A stretch of 47,600 nt of DNA from an uncultured Pirellulaceae bacterium (GCA_905480235.1 CAJQPP010000099.1:1-47600), one strand, 5' to 3'. Positions 25,164 to 34,688 are shown, counted from the first letter of the stretch. The notes: generated by a model not told the origin, from the letters alone. Numbers and translations are program-made.

Positions 25164-25853
25164 TCAGGGTTTCACTGACCCATGAGTGGCATTTAGGAAA
25201 TGTTGATGGTCCGATAAATCGGATAATAACAAATCAGGTTGGTGTTCCTGAAGTGATGCCAGGTCAGCGCCACCCGTGGCTACGGCGACGACCTTGGCAC
25301 CGATGGCTCGGGCGCAGGTAATATCGTTAACCGTGTCTCCGACAACCCATGCCTGAGCCGGTTCGATCGTGTGATCGGGATAGGTGTTGCGGCAATTTAC
25401 AAGCGTTTGTCTGGCCACGTCATCACGCAATGCATGGTCTCCACCGTAGCCGCCAAATTCGAAAAAATGGTCCAGGCCAAAGTGCTTCAGTTTGGTCCAG
25501 GCAGCCGACTCGGAATTGCCGGTCAGAATACCAAGCTTCACTTTGGGTAATTCGCTCAATTGCTCCAGCAAATCAACCGCTCCGGGCATTAGCAGGCCCT
25601 CGCATTGTTGCATGCTTTCGGGAAGCAAGTCGTGGTAGCGATCGGAGAATTCTATTCGGCGTTGTTGATCGAGCGGGATTTTATGTTTTGAAAAAAGTTC
25701 TTCCACGATCCCGCGGTCGGTTCGCCCGTGAACTTCCACGCGATGCAATTCGTCCAAGTCAAACATCTCCTTCATGACTTGCGTCATGGCAACGCGACCT
25801 GCGCCACCGCTTAACAAAAGGGTTCCGTCGATGTCAAAGAAGTAATAAAGCAT
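25164..25853 (-). CDS. HAD-superfamily hydrolase (phosphoglycolate-phosphatase-like)
   Basis: A 229-aa HAD hydrolase. Motif I is FDIDGTLL with Asp7 and Asp9, motif II is GILTGN, and motif IV is VVGDTVNDI. A helical cap lies at about residues 18-80 (FDLDELHRVEVHGRTDRGI). Such enzymes remove phosphate from small molecules such as phosphoglycolate or nucleotides; the real substrate is unknown. It begins 6 bp after the stop of the IMPase gene, so these two phosphatases are probably in one operon. Confidence 0.85.
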   Translation of the reverse strand: MLYYFFDIDGTLLLSGGAGRVAMTQVMKEMFDLDELHRVEVHGRTDRGIVEELFSKHKIPLDQQRRIEFSDRYHDLLPESMQQCEGLLMPGAVDLLEQLSELPKVKLGILTGNSESAAWTKLKHFGLDHFFEFGGYGGDHALRDDVARQTLVNCRNTYPDHTIEPAQAWVVGDTVNDITCARAIGAKVVAVATGGADLASLQEHQPDLLLSDLSDHQHFLNATHGSVKP

Positions 25854-25859
25854 TTTGAA

Positions 25860-26666
25860 TTAAGCGGTTCGTGCCGCTTTTTGAAAAAAAGGTTGAATCA
25901 GCTCTAAAAGAATCGGATGCAAATTGGGACAGCCTGCGATGACGCTGGAATTTCCAATAGGGATTGGGCCCCCCTCGCAATTGGTGACGACGCCCCCGGC
26001 CTCTTCCACAAAAAGCCGACCGGCAGCATAGTCCCATGGTGCCAGTTCGAATTCGAAATACCCGCCAAAAATTCCACATCCCACCATACATAAATCGAGA
26101 GACGCGGTTCCCATGCGTCGGATGCCGTGAATATCCTTTTGAAACAGAGCCTCCATCGCTTCCAGGGTGGCACTCATCTGAGCGCCTCGGTCGTAATAAA
26201 ATCCAGTGCCGATCAATGATTGATTCAAACGGCTAAACGATGCCGTTTGGCAAGGGGCACCGTTGTGAAAAGCACCTTTGCCACGCCCGGCGATAAACCA
26301 CTCATTCGAAATGGGTTGGTGGACGACTCCCAATTCTGGCTGGCCGTTTCGATAGTAGCCAATCGAAATTGCGAAATGGTTCAGCCCATGACAAAAATTG
26401 TTGGTGCCATCCAAGGGATCCACGATCCATAGGTTTTCCGCCGTAATGTCTCCGCTCTCATCTTCCTCTCCCAATATTTCATGTTCGGGAAAACTTTGGC
26501 GTATCACCTCGACGATGGTCGCTTCCGATTCTCGGTCGGCCTGAGATACGAGATTGTAAGTCGATTTGAAATCGATGAGGTTGGCGCTGCGAAAGTATTT
26601 ATTCAATACGTCACTTGCTGCCATGGCAGCGGCGCGGGCGACTTCGAGTTCTTTTTGTTCAAACAC
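25860..26666 (-). CDS. Inositol-monophosphatase-family phosphatase
   Basis: A 268-aa IMPase family protein (the family that includes SuhB and HisN-type phosphatases). Metal-binding motifs are GEEDE (66-70), IVDPLDGTNNF (81-91) and the C-terminal APWDYAAG. This is the full family length. The start is not certain: GTG 26666 with GGACG upstream is used; TTG 26684 is the alternative. It may act on inositol phosphate, histidinol phosphate or another sugar phosphate; the window does not decide. The next gene is the HAD phosphatase. Confidence 0.85.
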   Translation of the reverse strand: MFEQKELEVARAAAMAASDVLNKYFRSANLIDFKSTYNLVSQADRESEATIVEVIRQSFPEHEILGEEDESGDITAENLWIVDPLDGTNNFCHGLNHFAISIGYYRNGQPELGVVHQPISNEWFIAGRGKGAFHNGAPCQTASFSRLNQSLIGTGFYYDRGAQMSATLEAMEALFQKDIHGIRRMGTASLDLCMVGCGIFGGYFEFELAPWDYAAGRLFVEEAGGVVTNCEGGPIPIGNSSVIAGCPNLHPILLELIQPFFQKAARTA

Positions 26667-27183
26667 GTTTCGTCCGAAGTCCAAAAAATGACTGACTAAA
26701 AAATGAGTGGTCCGTGGAAATTCATTTACTGACGGACGGTTTATTCACGGCCCTCACTGTAGGAATGCCGTTTTATTTCGTCAATCGACAGAGCATGGCG
26801 GCCCGACCCGATAGTGAAGGGAAGTCATGGTCGCTTCGTGAAAAATGGCAATATATCGCTTGGAGACTCCACGCTTTTAGTAATTCGTTCAATTAACGGA
26901 CCTAGAAACCAGTTCGATGGTTTCGGATACGGGCTCACCATATTAACGGCGAGGGTAGGGCGATCGAGGCGAATATGAGCGTTCGATTTTGCGAGGACGT
27001 TCGGCGCCGTTAACCAAATTTGGCGACCAATCGGACAGATTCCCTCCATCCGGCCAGAAAAGCCCATAGGTTATGCGTGAAACATCGATAAGTTTCGATT
27101 GACTTAGAAGCTGATTCATTCCAATATTGCGACTTCAGTAATACCTGCCCTCCAATCCCAAAATCGTGCCGCGAGCTTTTCCA
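26667..27183. other. Divergent intergenic region with long-range inverted repeat
   Basis: No convincing gene. A 60-codon GTG-start frame at 26714-26896 has no features. A perfect 9-bp inverted repeat, TTAACGGCG at 26943-26951 and CGCCGTTAA at 27005-27013, encloses 53 bp containing a smaller ATCGA/TCGAT pair. It could form a structured RNA or a regulatory element. Confidence 0.35.
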
Positions 27184-27726
27184 ATGACACCTCGTTCTTC
27201 AATGATTATTGCGGCGACCGTTTTTTTATCTTTCACCATGCTTGCGACCTGCGGGATGGCTCAGGAAAACCCCTTTCGCAAACCCGACCAGTCTGCAAAG
27301 GGTGTGAAAACCACAGGTGCGGATATTCGTTCCGTACTGACACAACAAAAGCAGGCTTGGAATGATGGGAATCTCGATCGTTTTATGGAAACCTACTGGA
27401 AATCCCCCCAGTTGACCTTTAGCTCGGGAGGGGAAACCACACGTGGTTGGCAAGAGACCTTGGATCGCTACAAAAAAAAGTATGCAACTGCCGAATTGAT
27501 GGGACAATTAGAGTTTGAAAATATTGAAGTGCAACAACTATCAAAGGACGTCGCCTTGGTGTTAGGCGAGTGGGAACTAACGCTGCAATCTGATAAGCCC
27601 CACGGTAACTTTAGTCTGGTGCTGCGGAAATTAGATGGGGCCTGGCGAATCGTGCATGATCACAGTTCGCTCTACGAAGAAAAAGTCCCTGCGACCGATC
27701 AATCGGGGCCAGATCAAGCTCGATAA
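27184..27726 (+). CDS. Exported SnoaL/DUF4440-like protein
   Basis: A 180-aa protein with a signal peptide (SMIIAATVFLSFTMLATCGM, then AQENPF) and a cone-fold NTF2/SnoaL-like domain at about residues 50-165: VLTQQKQAWNDGNLDRFMET, SSGGETTRGWQETLDRYKK, and the end LRKLDGAWRIVHDHSS. Many such domains are ligand-binding or have unknown enzyme function. ATG 27184 is used; GTG 27166 is possible. It precedes the MCE-like gene by 79 bp on the same strand. Confidence 0.78.
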   Translation: MTPRSSMIIAATVFLSFTMLATCGMAQENPFRKPDQSAKGVKTTGADIRSVLTQQKQAWNDGNLDRFMETYWKSPQLTFSSGGETTRGWQETLDRYKKKYATAELMGQLEFENIEVQQLSKDVALVLGEWELTLQSDKPHGNFSLVLRKLDGAWRIVHDHSSLYEEKVPATDQSGPDQAR

Positions 27727-27805
27727 TTCTCCCGTTTGTGGGTGTCCCCGAAACTAAAGCCCGATAACTGGGGTAAGAATTTTTGGACACGCAAGGCAAA
27801 GTTGA

Positions 27806-29137
27806 ATGACTCCAAGAAAAACCCGCATCTTAATTGGCATCCTAATCTGGACAGTTCTGCTGGGCTGGGTGGGATGGAGATATATTCCGATTTGTTTCGG
27901 GGAACGCTCGCCCACGACAACCTCACTGGTGCAGTTTGTCTTCAAAAAACAAAATGAGCGCGAGTTGCATTTTGAGCTGCTTTCCAATGTGCGGATCGGT
28001 GACCCGATTTTTTTTGAACAAGCAGGACGCCTGGTGCAGGTTGGCAAGATCTCACAAGTCGATTCCAGGGAGTCGCAGAATTATCAAACGGTTGCAACTC
28101 AATGGGCGCGAGCCACTTTTTTTTCGTCCGCACCAGATTTGCATTCACGAGACTATTTGACGCTGCACGAAACGCCTGAATCCATGGACTGGGTTGCGAG
28201 GTTTTTGTTTCCACCTGAAAAACGGCTGCGGATTGCCGAATTGGTCACCAATGTCTACGCGACGCATTCACAGGAAATACTCGGTGATTTAATGCCGATC
28301 CTGACAGGCGTTTGGTCGGAAGCGAGTTTACTGATTCGAGACGAGTTGCTGCTGTCCCTTGAACGTCATCAACCGGAATTCGAGGCGTTGGGACGTAAAT
28401 ACCAAGCCGAAATCGTTGAGCAGCAATTGATCCCTCTTTTAGGGGAGGAGATTTGGCCGGTTGTCCTAAAACACACCAAGCCCATTTTGGAAGTTGTGGG
28501 TAAAGAGATCTGGGAGCGTGCATCCATTTTCCGGTTTGGTTGGCGGGCGATGTATGATGCATCGCCTTTGCCCTCTCGCAATTTAACGCAAGCCGAATTT
28601 TCGCGGCTAGTGGAACAAGACGCGGTTCCAGTCTTACAGGAAAACATGCCGCTGTTCATGAAAGCTCAACAGGCAATCCTGTACGACATTGCAGAGAACG
28701 CCCGAGTTCAAATGGTCTTAACCGACAGTCTTGAAGAAATTGTCGAAGACCCTGAAATGCAGGAATTGATTTTGGAAATCCTCAAAGAGGCGATCCTGGA
28801 AAATGAACCGCTTAATCAATTGCTCAAGGAAGTCTGGAAACGTCCGGACTTACAACAGGTCTTGGCATTAACGGACGCGCGACTGGAACCAACAGTGGTT
28901 AACATTGGTGAGGAAGTTTTTGGCTCGCCTTACAATGGCGTGACACCCGAGTTCGCCAGAATCTTGCGGAATAAAATTCTGCTTAAAGATTCGCGTTGGC
29001 TAATTCTTCAGCAACCCGCCCCTGATCAATCCGTCGCTCCGGGGGTGGAAGATAACGCTGATCCGCATGTCATGGTGGTCTTACCTGGTGAGTCCAATCT
29101 GGAAAACCCTTTTTATTACCCGGCGAAAGAACGTTGA
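27806..29137 (+). CDS. MlaD/MCE-like single-pass periplasmic protein
   Basis: A 443-aa protein with one N-terminal membrane anchor (ILIGILIWTVLLGWVGWRYI) and a long periplasmic part. Residues ~40-115 (LLSNVRIGDPIFFEQ, GRLVQVGKISQVDS) resemble an MCE domain, but weakly. The remainder is mostly helical, as in the C-termini of some MlaD/PqiB proteins. The call rests largely on context: its stop overlaps the start of a fused MlaF-MlaE protein (TTGA). It would then carry lipids between the permease and the outer membrane. Confidence 0.6.
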   Translation: MTPRKTRILIGILIWTVLLGWVGWRYIPICFGERSPTTTSLVQFVFKKQNERELHFELLSNVRIGDPIFFEQAGRLVQVGKISQVDSRESQNYQTVATQWARATFFSSAPDLHSRDYLTLHETPESMDWVARFLFPPEKRLRIAELVTNVYATHSQEILGDLMPILTGVWSEASLLIRDELLLSLERHQPEFEALGRKYQAEIVEQQLIPLLGEEIWPVVLKHTKPILEVVGKEIWERASIFRFGWRAMYDASPLPSRNLTQAEFSRLVEQDAVPVLQENMPLFMKAQQAILYDIAENARVQMVLTDSLEEIVEDPEMQELILEILKEAILENEPLNQLLKEVWKRPDLQQVLALTDARLEPTVVNIGEEVFGSPYNGVTPEFARILRNKILLKDSRWLILQQPAPDQSVAPGVEDNADPHVMVVLPGESNLENPFYYPAKER

Positions 29138-30768
29138 CCGATACCCCCTCCCATCATGAATCAACGTCCCGCGATAACGAAGATTCCAATTCGGAAATCC
29201 TTCCAGACGATTGTATCACGATTACCGACCTGACCGTCGTCGCCGGAGATCGTGTGTTATTGCAAGACACAGCAGCTGCGTTTCCCAAAGGAAAGATAAC
29301 GTTGCTAGTCGGCCCCAGTGGCGTGGGTAAATCCGTTCTTATGAAAATCATCGCCGGGTTAATCACTCGTCAACATGATTCGATCGATTTCACGGGGCAG
29401 ATCCACGTGGATGGCAAGGTCGGGAAACGTGGCGATTGCGGTGTTGTCTTTCAATCCTTCGCTCTCTTTGATGAACTTTCGCCCAATGGGAACGTGCAAT
29501 TTGCCGAGTCCCATGCCAGCCATCCTCTGAAAACGCCGCCCTCTGAGTTGCTGGCCGGATTAAATGTTCCCAATGACGTAAGAACTGTTCTTTTGAGTGG
29601 AGGCCAGCGTCAACGCTTAGCGATTGCCAGAACTCTGGCTTACAACCCGCCTGTGATACTGTTTGACGAACCAACGTCCGGTCTCGACCCGGAGAACTCC
29701 CGCAAGGTTGGAGAGCTGATTCGCCAGACTTCACTGTTGCATGAAAAAACATCTGTCGTTGTAACACATGATTACGAATCGTTGGTTGATATTGCGGACA
29801 CGGTTTATTTGTTGAATCCGATAGATCGTGTTTTGGAAGAAGTTCCCAAAAAAGACTGGCCGCGGTTAAGCGAAATACTGCAGCCGATGGCTGAAGTAGC
29901 AGCTCAAAAATCTGACGACTTGTCGGTTGCTAAATTGAGTATGAAAACCGTGGCTGAGAAAACGCAACGGTTCTTCATTAACACAACTCGCTGTGCAGAA
30001 AATATCGTCCTCGGGTTGCTTAGTTTTTTGCCCATCTGGAAAAGTCCCAAATGGGGGTTGCGATACCTCGTGCATTACATGCGTTTGGTTTTCGGTCCGA
30101 CAGCGTGGTTCTATTTAATGATGGCCGGCATGATTACCGGCTTCGTGACGACCTATTATATTTTCCAATTCCTACCGTTCGCTTTATATACCGAACCACT
30201 GTTGGTAGACGATTTGTTATCGGCAACCGGATTTAGCTTGTATCGAATTTTCGTGCCGGTTTTAGCCACGGTGCTGATTGCCGCGCGGTGTGGCGCGGCC
30301 GTTACGGCTGACGTGGGTAGTAAACGCTATTCCAATCAAATTGACGCGCTGAAAACGTTTGGAGTGAATCCGCGTTATTATTTACTGACGCCGATCCTGT
30401 TTTCATTTTTGGTCGGTGTTCCATTGTTGACGTTGATTGCGTTTTTCACCGCCAGGTATACCAGCCTTTTGACTTTTACATTGACGCATGAGGTGCACGG
30501 CCCCGATTACTGGGATCGGCATTTTCATAATGGATTGGATATGGTGAATCAGTTTTGGTACTACGGTACGGATTGGTTATTCGCCAAACTTCTTTGTTGT
30601 GCGATTGGGACTGCTTTGATCTCTTACCACATTGGTTTGCGTCCAAAATTTAGTAGTAGTGATGTTAGCAAATCGGTAACCGGCACCATTCTTTGGTCAA
30701 CACTGTTTGTTTTGGTGGTGCATTTCTGCTTTGCATTTTTCGAATTCCGCGATCAAATCAGCGGATGA
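29134..30768 (+). CDS. Fused MlaF-MlaE lipid ABC transporter (ATPase plus permease)
   Basis: A 544-aa fusion. Residues ~28-245 are an ABC ATPase: Walker A GPSGVGKS (60-67), Q-loop Gln107, signature LSGGQ (154-158), Walker B ILFDEP (175-180), and the H-loop in VVTHDY. Residues ~300-540 are an MlaE permease, shown by AARCGAAVTADVGSKRYSNQ followed by IDALKTFGVNP and about five membrane segments. In E. coli these are separate proteins, MlaF and MlaE, which move phospholipids between the membranes. The TTG start overlaps the stop of the MCE-like gene. No MlaB or MlaC homologue is seen. Confidence 0.85.
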   Translation: MTDTPSHHESTSRDNEDSNSEILPDDCITITDLTVVAGDRVLLQDTAAAFPKGKITLLVGPSGVGKSVLMKIIAGLITRQHDSIDFTGQIHVDGKVGKRGDCGVVFQSFALFDELSPNGNVQFAESHASHPLKTPPSELLAGLNVPNDVRTVLLSGGQRQRLAIARTLAYNPPVILFDEPTSGLDPENSRKVGELIRQTSLLHEKTSVVVTHDYESLVDIADTVYLLNPIDRVLEEVPKKDWPRLSEILQPMAEVAAQKSDDLSVAKLSMKTVAEKTQRFFINTTRCAENIVLGLLSFLPIWKSPKWGLRYLVHYMRLVFGPTAWFYLMMAGMITGFVTTYYIFQFLPFALYTEPLLVDDLLSATGFSLYRIFVPVLATVLIAARCGAAVTADVGSKRYSNQIDALKTFGVNPRYYLLTPILFSFLVGVPLLTLIAFFTARYTSLLTFTLTHEVHGPDYWDRHFHNGLDMVNQFWYYGTDWLFAKLLCCAIGTALISYHIGLRPKFSSSDVSKSVTGTILWSTLFVLVVHFCFAFFEFRDQISG

Positions 30769-31074
30769 TTCGTGCCGCCCGATGCGAAAAGGCAAGTGGA
30801 AAACTATTTTGGGACTGCGGTTTTGAGTTCTGGCTTCTCTCAGTGAACGGGGCAACCGGCGCAATTTGCTGAGATTGCCGATTCAACCGAACTTAGCCGT
30901 ATTCGATGGGCAAGACTCCGTTTCTTCCGCTGTTTTTTGGTTGTGACAAAGCGATAAATGTCATTCACTCGCGGAATAAACGATTCCGAGTAATTGTTCG
31001 GTGGCTCAGGCATGGTAGATTGAGAGGACGACGAAAGTCCTCTTTTGAACCCGGATGTGAAACGATTCCCCAGT
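30769..31074. other. Gap between the Mla-like operon and the next hypothetical
   Basis: No supported gene. A 57-codon minus-strand frame starting at 31014 lacks a ribosome binding site. A short hairpin GAGGAC-GACGAAA-GTCCTC followed by TTTT lies at 31024-31046 on the plus strand, listed separately. Confidence 0.35.
31024..31046 (+). terminator. Weak hairpin-T terminator or leader hairpin
   Basis: A 6-bp perfect stem (31024-31029 with 31037-31042), a 7-nt loop and four T. It could end the mlaFE-like transcript or attenuate the next gene, whose ATG is 29 bp further on. Confidence 0.4.
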
Positions 31075-31578
31075 ATGGCTGACGAATTTGAACTGCCGCC
31101 GCTAAAGCGACCCGCTAGATACGGCATCTACCGCTGGTGGCCTGAAGAAGGGGAAGATTGGATTCACCCGTACGACATCGGAATCGTGCGGCAGATGATT
31201 CCCGGTCTCCGAGTTTTTCGACGAGAAGACATCGATGATGACTGGGAATTGGTGTCCTACGGCGATATCCGATTTCGCGTCAAACCCACCATCTGGTTGC
31301 CGGTTGCCCACGAAGGTTTCGATGTAGGCGATTACGTTGAAATCAAATCGAGGATGGGCCAAACGCAACCGTTCATGGGCCGGATCAAAGAGATGGTTTG
31401 GAATCAGCGGTACGCCAATATTGAGTACTACCTGTATCGCTCCGATAAAATTCAGGCCAAGGCTTATCACAAAGATGACTTAAACGCAGCCTCGGCGATC
31501 CAAAAGTTCAAGCTTACGGAATCTGATAGCCCCCCGTATAACGGACCCGCCAGCGGAGGCGGTTTGCCGAAAACTTAA
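31075..31578 (+). CDS. Conserved-looking hypothetical protein
   Basis: A 167-aa cytoplasmic protein without a recognised domain. It is rich in aromatic and acidic residues: ARYGIYRWWPEEGEDWIHPY, RREDIDDDWELVSYGDIRFR, and a basic-aromatic core (VWNQRYANIEYYLYR) that could form a beta-barrel. The last ~20 residues are Gly/Pro-rich. ATG 31075 was chosen; the in-frame codon at 31045 lies at the T run of the hairpin. No function is proposed. Confidence 0.6.
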   Translation: MADEFELPPLKRPARYGIYRWWPEEGEDWIHPYDIGIVRQMIPGLRVFRREDIDDDWELVSYGDIRFRVKPTIWLPVAHEGFDVGDYVEIKSRMGQTQPFMGRIKEMVWNQRYANIEYYLYRSDKIQAKAYHKDDLNAASAIQKFKLTESDSPPYNGPASGGGLPKT

Positions 31579-31626
31579 GGCGTCGGCTAATCCTACCGGC
31601 CACGCGAATTGGCGATCAAACACAAG

Positions 31627-33612
31627 CTATTGATTGTCCACTTCGGGCGGGCTAAATCCATCAATCGGTGCGTTGGCGGCCCCCGGTGTTTTGTTGGGTG
31701 CTTCGGTCACCATTGACAGCGTAGTTAAATCAGTGGTTTGGTCGACCGGACCCGCTGAGATTGGGTAATTGGCCATTTTATTTGGGTTCACGGCACCGTA
31801 TCGGAATCGCTTGTCTTTTCTGAAGGCATCGGCTTGAGCGGCCTGCGACCATTCGCCTTCCACCAGTTGGATATTGTAGTGCTCCAGCAAACTGCCAGTT
31901 GTAAATACGTATTGCTGGAGAGCGAGGTTGTAGTCAACAACTGCTCGGTGGAAATCGGATTCGGCTCTGGCGGCTCTCTGTTGCGTGTCCAAAAGGAAGA
32001 ACACATCCTCGTCGCCCGCGGCCACACGTTCCGCTTTGGGTTTTAGCTCAGCCAAAACCGCTTTGCTGCTGTTGAAATTATTTTTGATACCCTCGTAGGA
32101 TCGTTCCACTTCGGCAATGGCGGCATTCAAGTCCATGAGCAATTGTCGTTGCTGTTCTCGCAAGACGGTTTTCTCTCGAATCAAACGTAATTCAGCGTTT
32201 CGAGTGGCAAGGTGGCCGCGACGACGTCCGACGGGACCAAGCACCTCAAAGCCAACTCCCCAATCATCGAGATTGCCCTCGAAAAAGTCCTTAACCGCAC
32301 CTTCACTGCCAAACAGTTCATCATTGAATCCTTTGAAGGCGTAGTTTCCGACGAAGTCAGCTCGCCATTGATTCAATTTCCGGGCAGCGAAGACTTCCAA
32401 CTCTCTTTGCCGCACCACCCATTTTTGTTTTCGAATTTCTACGCGATTGGACAGAGCCAGCTGTTCCGATTGCTCCCAATCAAACAGGATCGGGGCGATG
32501 GTGGGTTCGGTAATCGGACGAATCATCCGCCCGTCAGTATTTAGGAGCCCCATCAATCGACGAAGATTTCTTTCAGAACCGAGCACGCCCGTTTGTCCGG
32601 ATTTATTGCCTGTCAGTGAATCGACGACCAACTGGGAGAAAGTGAAATACTGTTGCCTTGCTTGAGCTTCGTCATCGGGGCGACTGAGGCCGGCATCGAC
32701 GCGACGTTTTCGATTGTCCCAGATCAAACGGGCTGATTCTCTCGTGCGTGTTGCCACGTCCAATGAACGCCAGGCAAAGTAGAGTTCCCAATAGGATTGT
32801 TCCACACTGAGTACCAGATCTCGAACGGCCGTCTCAAAATCGGCCAGTACCAAGTCGCCTCGAATACGGGCGATTAATACACCGTCATAAACCCCGGGTG
32901 TGGCGTTGGGTCCGGCGATGCGATTCACTGCGGTGCCGAAACCTCGTGCCAAAGGTTGTCGCCATTCGGCGCGGACTTGAGTTTGCCAAGTACTCGGCGG
33001 AACCGCAAAGACGGAGTCGCTGTAGTTGTAGTTGTTCAAATTGCTGATGTTAAACGCGGCACCCGTCGCGGTGGTTTTGGACAACGTGGTGTTAAACACG
33101 CCCCCCGCGTTAACGCCGCCTTGGAACTCAGCTAACGGGTTGGCAATCCCTTGTTCTCGATGATCGAATCTGTAGGTGCCTTGAAACTGGGTATCGAACG
33201 CTGATAAAGCCGCCTCAGCACTGCGAAAGGGGTCTGTTTCCAGCAAAGCAGTGTCATAAACCGTGGCAACCGCTTGGGGGGCCTGCAAGACCGCTCCGCC
33301 AAGACGTTGCAGCACCTGGCTGTTCGCGAGCGCCGTCTCGATGCAGTACTCAAGCGTTAAAGGCCACTGCTCAAGCTCTGCGAAATTTTCCAAGTTGGGT
33401 GGAGCGTGGGTGCGGATCGCTGAGGTATTTTCCAGCCCCTGGTCACAGAGGTCGGGATATTCAATCTGCGTAAAACTGGTTTGGCAATCAACGCAAGCCG
33501 CGGCTCCGCTGGAGTTCACGGATTTACGGAAATGACAACCGCCAACCAACACCAATACTAAGGTGGCGCAGGTCAAAAGTTTGCCAAAATGATGAACGCT
33601 CTGTACAGACAT
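31627..33612 (-). CDS. Second TolC-like outer-membrane lipoprotein
   Basis: A 661-aa OEP/TolC family protein, paralogous to the one at 3586-5955: both share a QPL-RG-GT-NR motif, an NLR-LMG---TDGR-IRP segment and a YN--Q/I C-terminal helix. The start at 33612 gives a lipoprotein signal with VGGC (Cys26); the frame extends 51 codons upstream without features. Two coiled-coil repeats are recognisable (LSVEQSYWELYFAWRSLDVA; FHRAVVDYNLALQQYVFTTG). A short Pro-rich tail follows. No pump or adaptor gene is adjacent, so it may serve a pump encoded elsewhere. Confidence 0.83.
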   Translation of the reverse strand: MSVQSVHHFGKLLTCATLVLVLVGGCHFRKSVNSSGAAACVDCQTSFTQIEYPDLCDQGLENTSAIRTHAPPNLENFAELEQWPLTLEYCIETALANSQVLQRLGGAVLQAPQAVATVYDTALLETDPFRSAEAALSAFDTQFQGTYRFDHREQGIANPLAEFQGGVNAGGVFNTTLSKTTATGAAFNISNLNNYNYSDSVFAVPPSTWQTQVRAEWRQPLARGFGTAVNRIAGPNATPGVYDGVLIARIRGDLVLADFETAVRDLVLSVEQSYWELYFAWRSLDVATRTRESARLIWDNRKRRVDAGLSRPDDEAQARQQYFTFSQLVVDSLTGNKSGQTGVLGSERNLRRLMGLLNTDGRMIRPITEPTIAPILFDWEQSEQLALSNRVEIRKQKWVVRQRELEVFAARKLNQWRADFVGNYAFKGFNDELFGSEGAVKDFFEGNLDDWGVGFEVLGPVGRRRGHLATRNAELRLIREKTVLREQQRQLLMDLNAAIAEVERSYEGIKNNFNSSKAVLAELKPKAERVAAGDEDVFFLLDTQQRAARAESDFHRAVVDYNLALQQYVFTTGSLLEHYNIQLVEGEWSQAAQADAFRKDKRFRYGAVNPNKMANYPISAGPVDQTTDLTTLSMVTEAPNKTPGAANAPIDGFSPPEVDNQ

Positions 33613-33869
33613 TCGGAATACCGATCGCAGGGATGGATTGATACAACTCGAAAAGCTGGAAAATCCAGCAGCAATGGAAGTATCGGGATATTCCGCAAAG
33701 CCGTCGATCAAAATCGCTAAGGCAGGAACAATCGGAAATCGCTGCAGTCCCGACTTGATCCGCACATATTAACACGGGAATAATTAAACATCGCGCGCAG
33801 CATGCAACGCGGAAGAGCAAAGAAATATTAACCGATCAATGAGAGCCAGCAGGCTCCGAGGCCGTCGAC

Positions 33870-34520
33870 CTATTTCCAAAAAATCCAGACGTTTCTGGTT
33901 TGCGGAGCATAGGAACCAGGGCGACAGTAACCCAAGGGGTAGCTGCAACTCCATGGCGGTTGGCGGAATAGATTGAAAGGCAGTGCAGCAAGGGAAACAC
34001 CGAAATGGAGCGCAGAAAACGCGGGTTGGACCACGTCACCACAATCATACCCGTAACGTTCGAGACCTACGGATTCAAAATAGAGTGGGTTGTAGCGGAT
34101 GTTTGGCGCGCACCACATCGCCCAACGAGGCTGGAAATTACCGGGGTAATTCGAACGATAGTCCAAATCGAGTTGGGCTTCGGAACTGTCCGGCGGTCGA
34201 CGTTTTGCAACGTCGATAATGTTCAGCGGGATATCCATGATCGGCTTCGTCAGGTTGCTTCCATCCCATAGCGTCGCCTCGATATTGGGCAACGTATCTT
34301 GAACCATCTCGGGAACGGGATCGGTGATCTCGTCTTCCTGCTGAAGTGTCCGCGAGATATTCAACGTCTTTGCGAAACTGGGGGTCGCGATCTTAAGCTG
34401 GTCTGCATCGCCAATTCGATTCGTTTGCGCCATGGTCGTATGGCTTAAAGCGAATGTGCAAAACGCGAACAAAATTGCATTCAACAGCCAATAAGCCGAT
34501 TTTTGAGTGCGGATAATCAT
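33870..34520 (-). CDS. Exported hypothetical protein, planctomycete style
   Basis: A 216-aa protein with a signal peptide (LLNAILFAFCTFALSHTTMA, then QTNRIG). The mature part has an acidic mid-region and a conserved-looking aromatic/Cys segment: MWCAPNIRYNPLYFESVGLE, RYGYDCGDVVQPAFSALHFG, and PPWSCSYPLGYCRPGSY. I have seen similar sequences in planctomycete genomes, but no function is assigned. Cys pairs may form disulfides. It is upstream of the second TolC-like gene on the same strand, 257 bp away, and may be cotranscribed. Confidence 0.65.
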   Translation of the reverse strand: MIIRTQKSAYWLLNAILFAFCTFALSHTTMAQTNRIGDADQLKIATPSFAKTLNISRTLQQEDEITDPVPEMVQDTLPNIEATLWDGSNLTKPIMDIPLNIIDVAKRRPPDSSEAQLDLDYRSNYPGNFQPRWAMWCAPNIRYNPLYFESVGLERYGYDCGDVVQPAFSALHFGVSLAALPFNLFRQPPWSCSYPLGYCRPGSYAPQTRNVWIFWK

Positions 34521-34688
34521 CAGTGCCAGCCTTTAAAGAACGATACTACACCTCGTCTTAATCGGCAGATTGCGTTGGTAATCACGTCTTCACGCGAACA
34601 ACCCCTATAAATTACCTGAGCGGTAAACCGCTGCTGGAAATGCTGGCGCGAATGCAAGCGTTACCCAAAGATGGGGTCGGTCAGCGGG

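Noticed and set aside
26714-26896. 60-codon plus-strand frame with GTG start.
   Set aside because: No ribosome binding site, no domain; probably chance.
30840-31014. 57-codon minus-strand frame starting MPEPPNNYSES.
   Set aside because: No ribosome binding site and no recognised family, though the composition is not impossible for a small protein.
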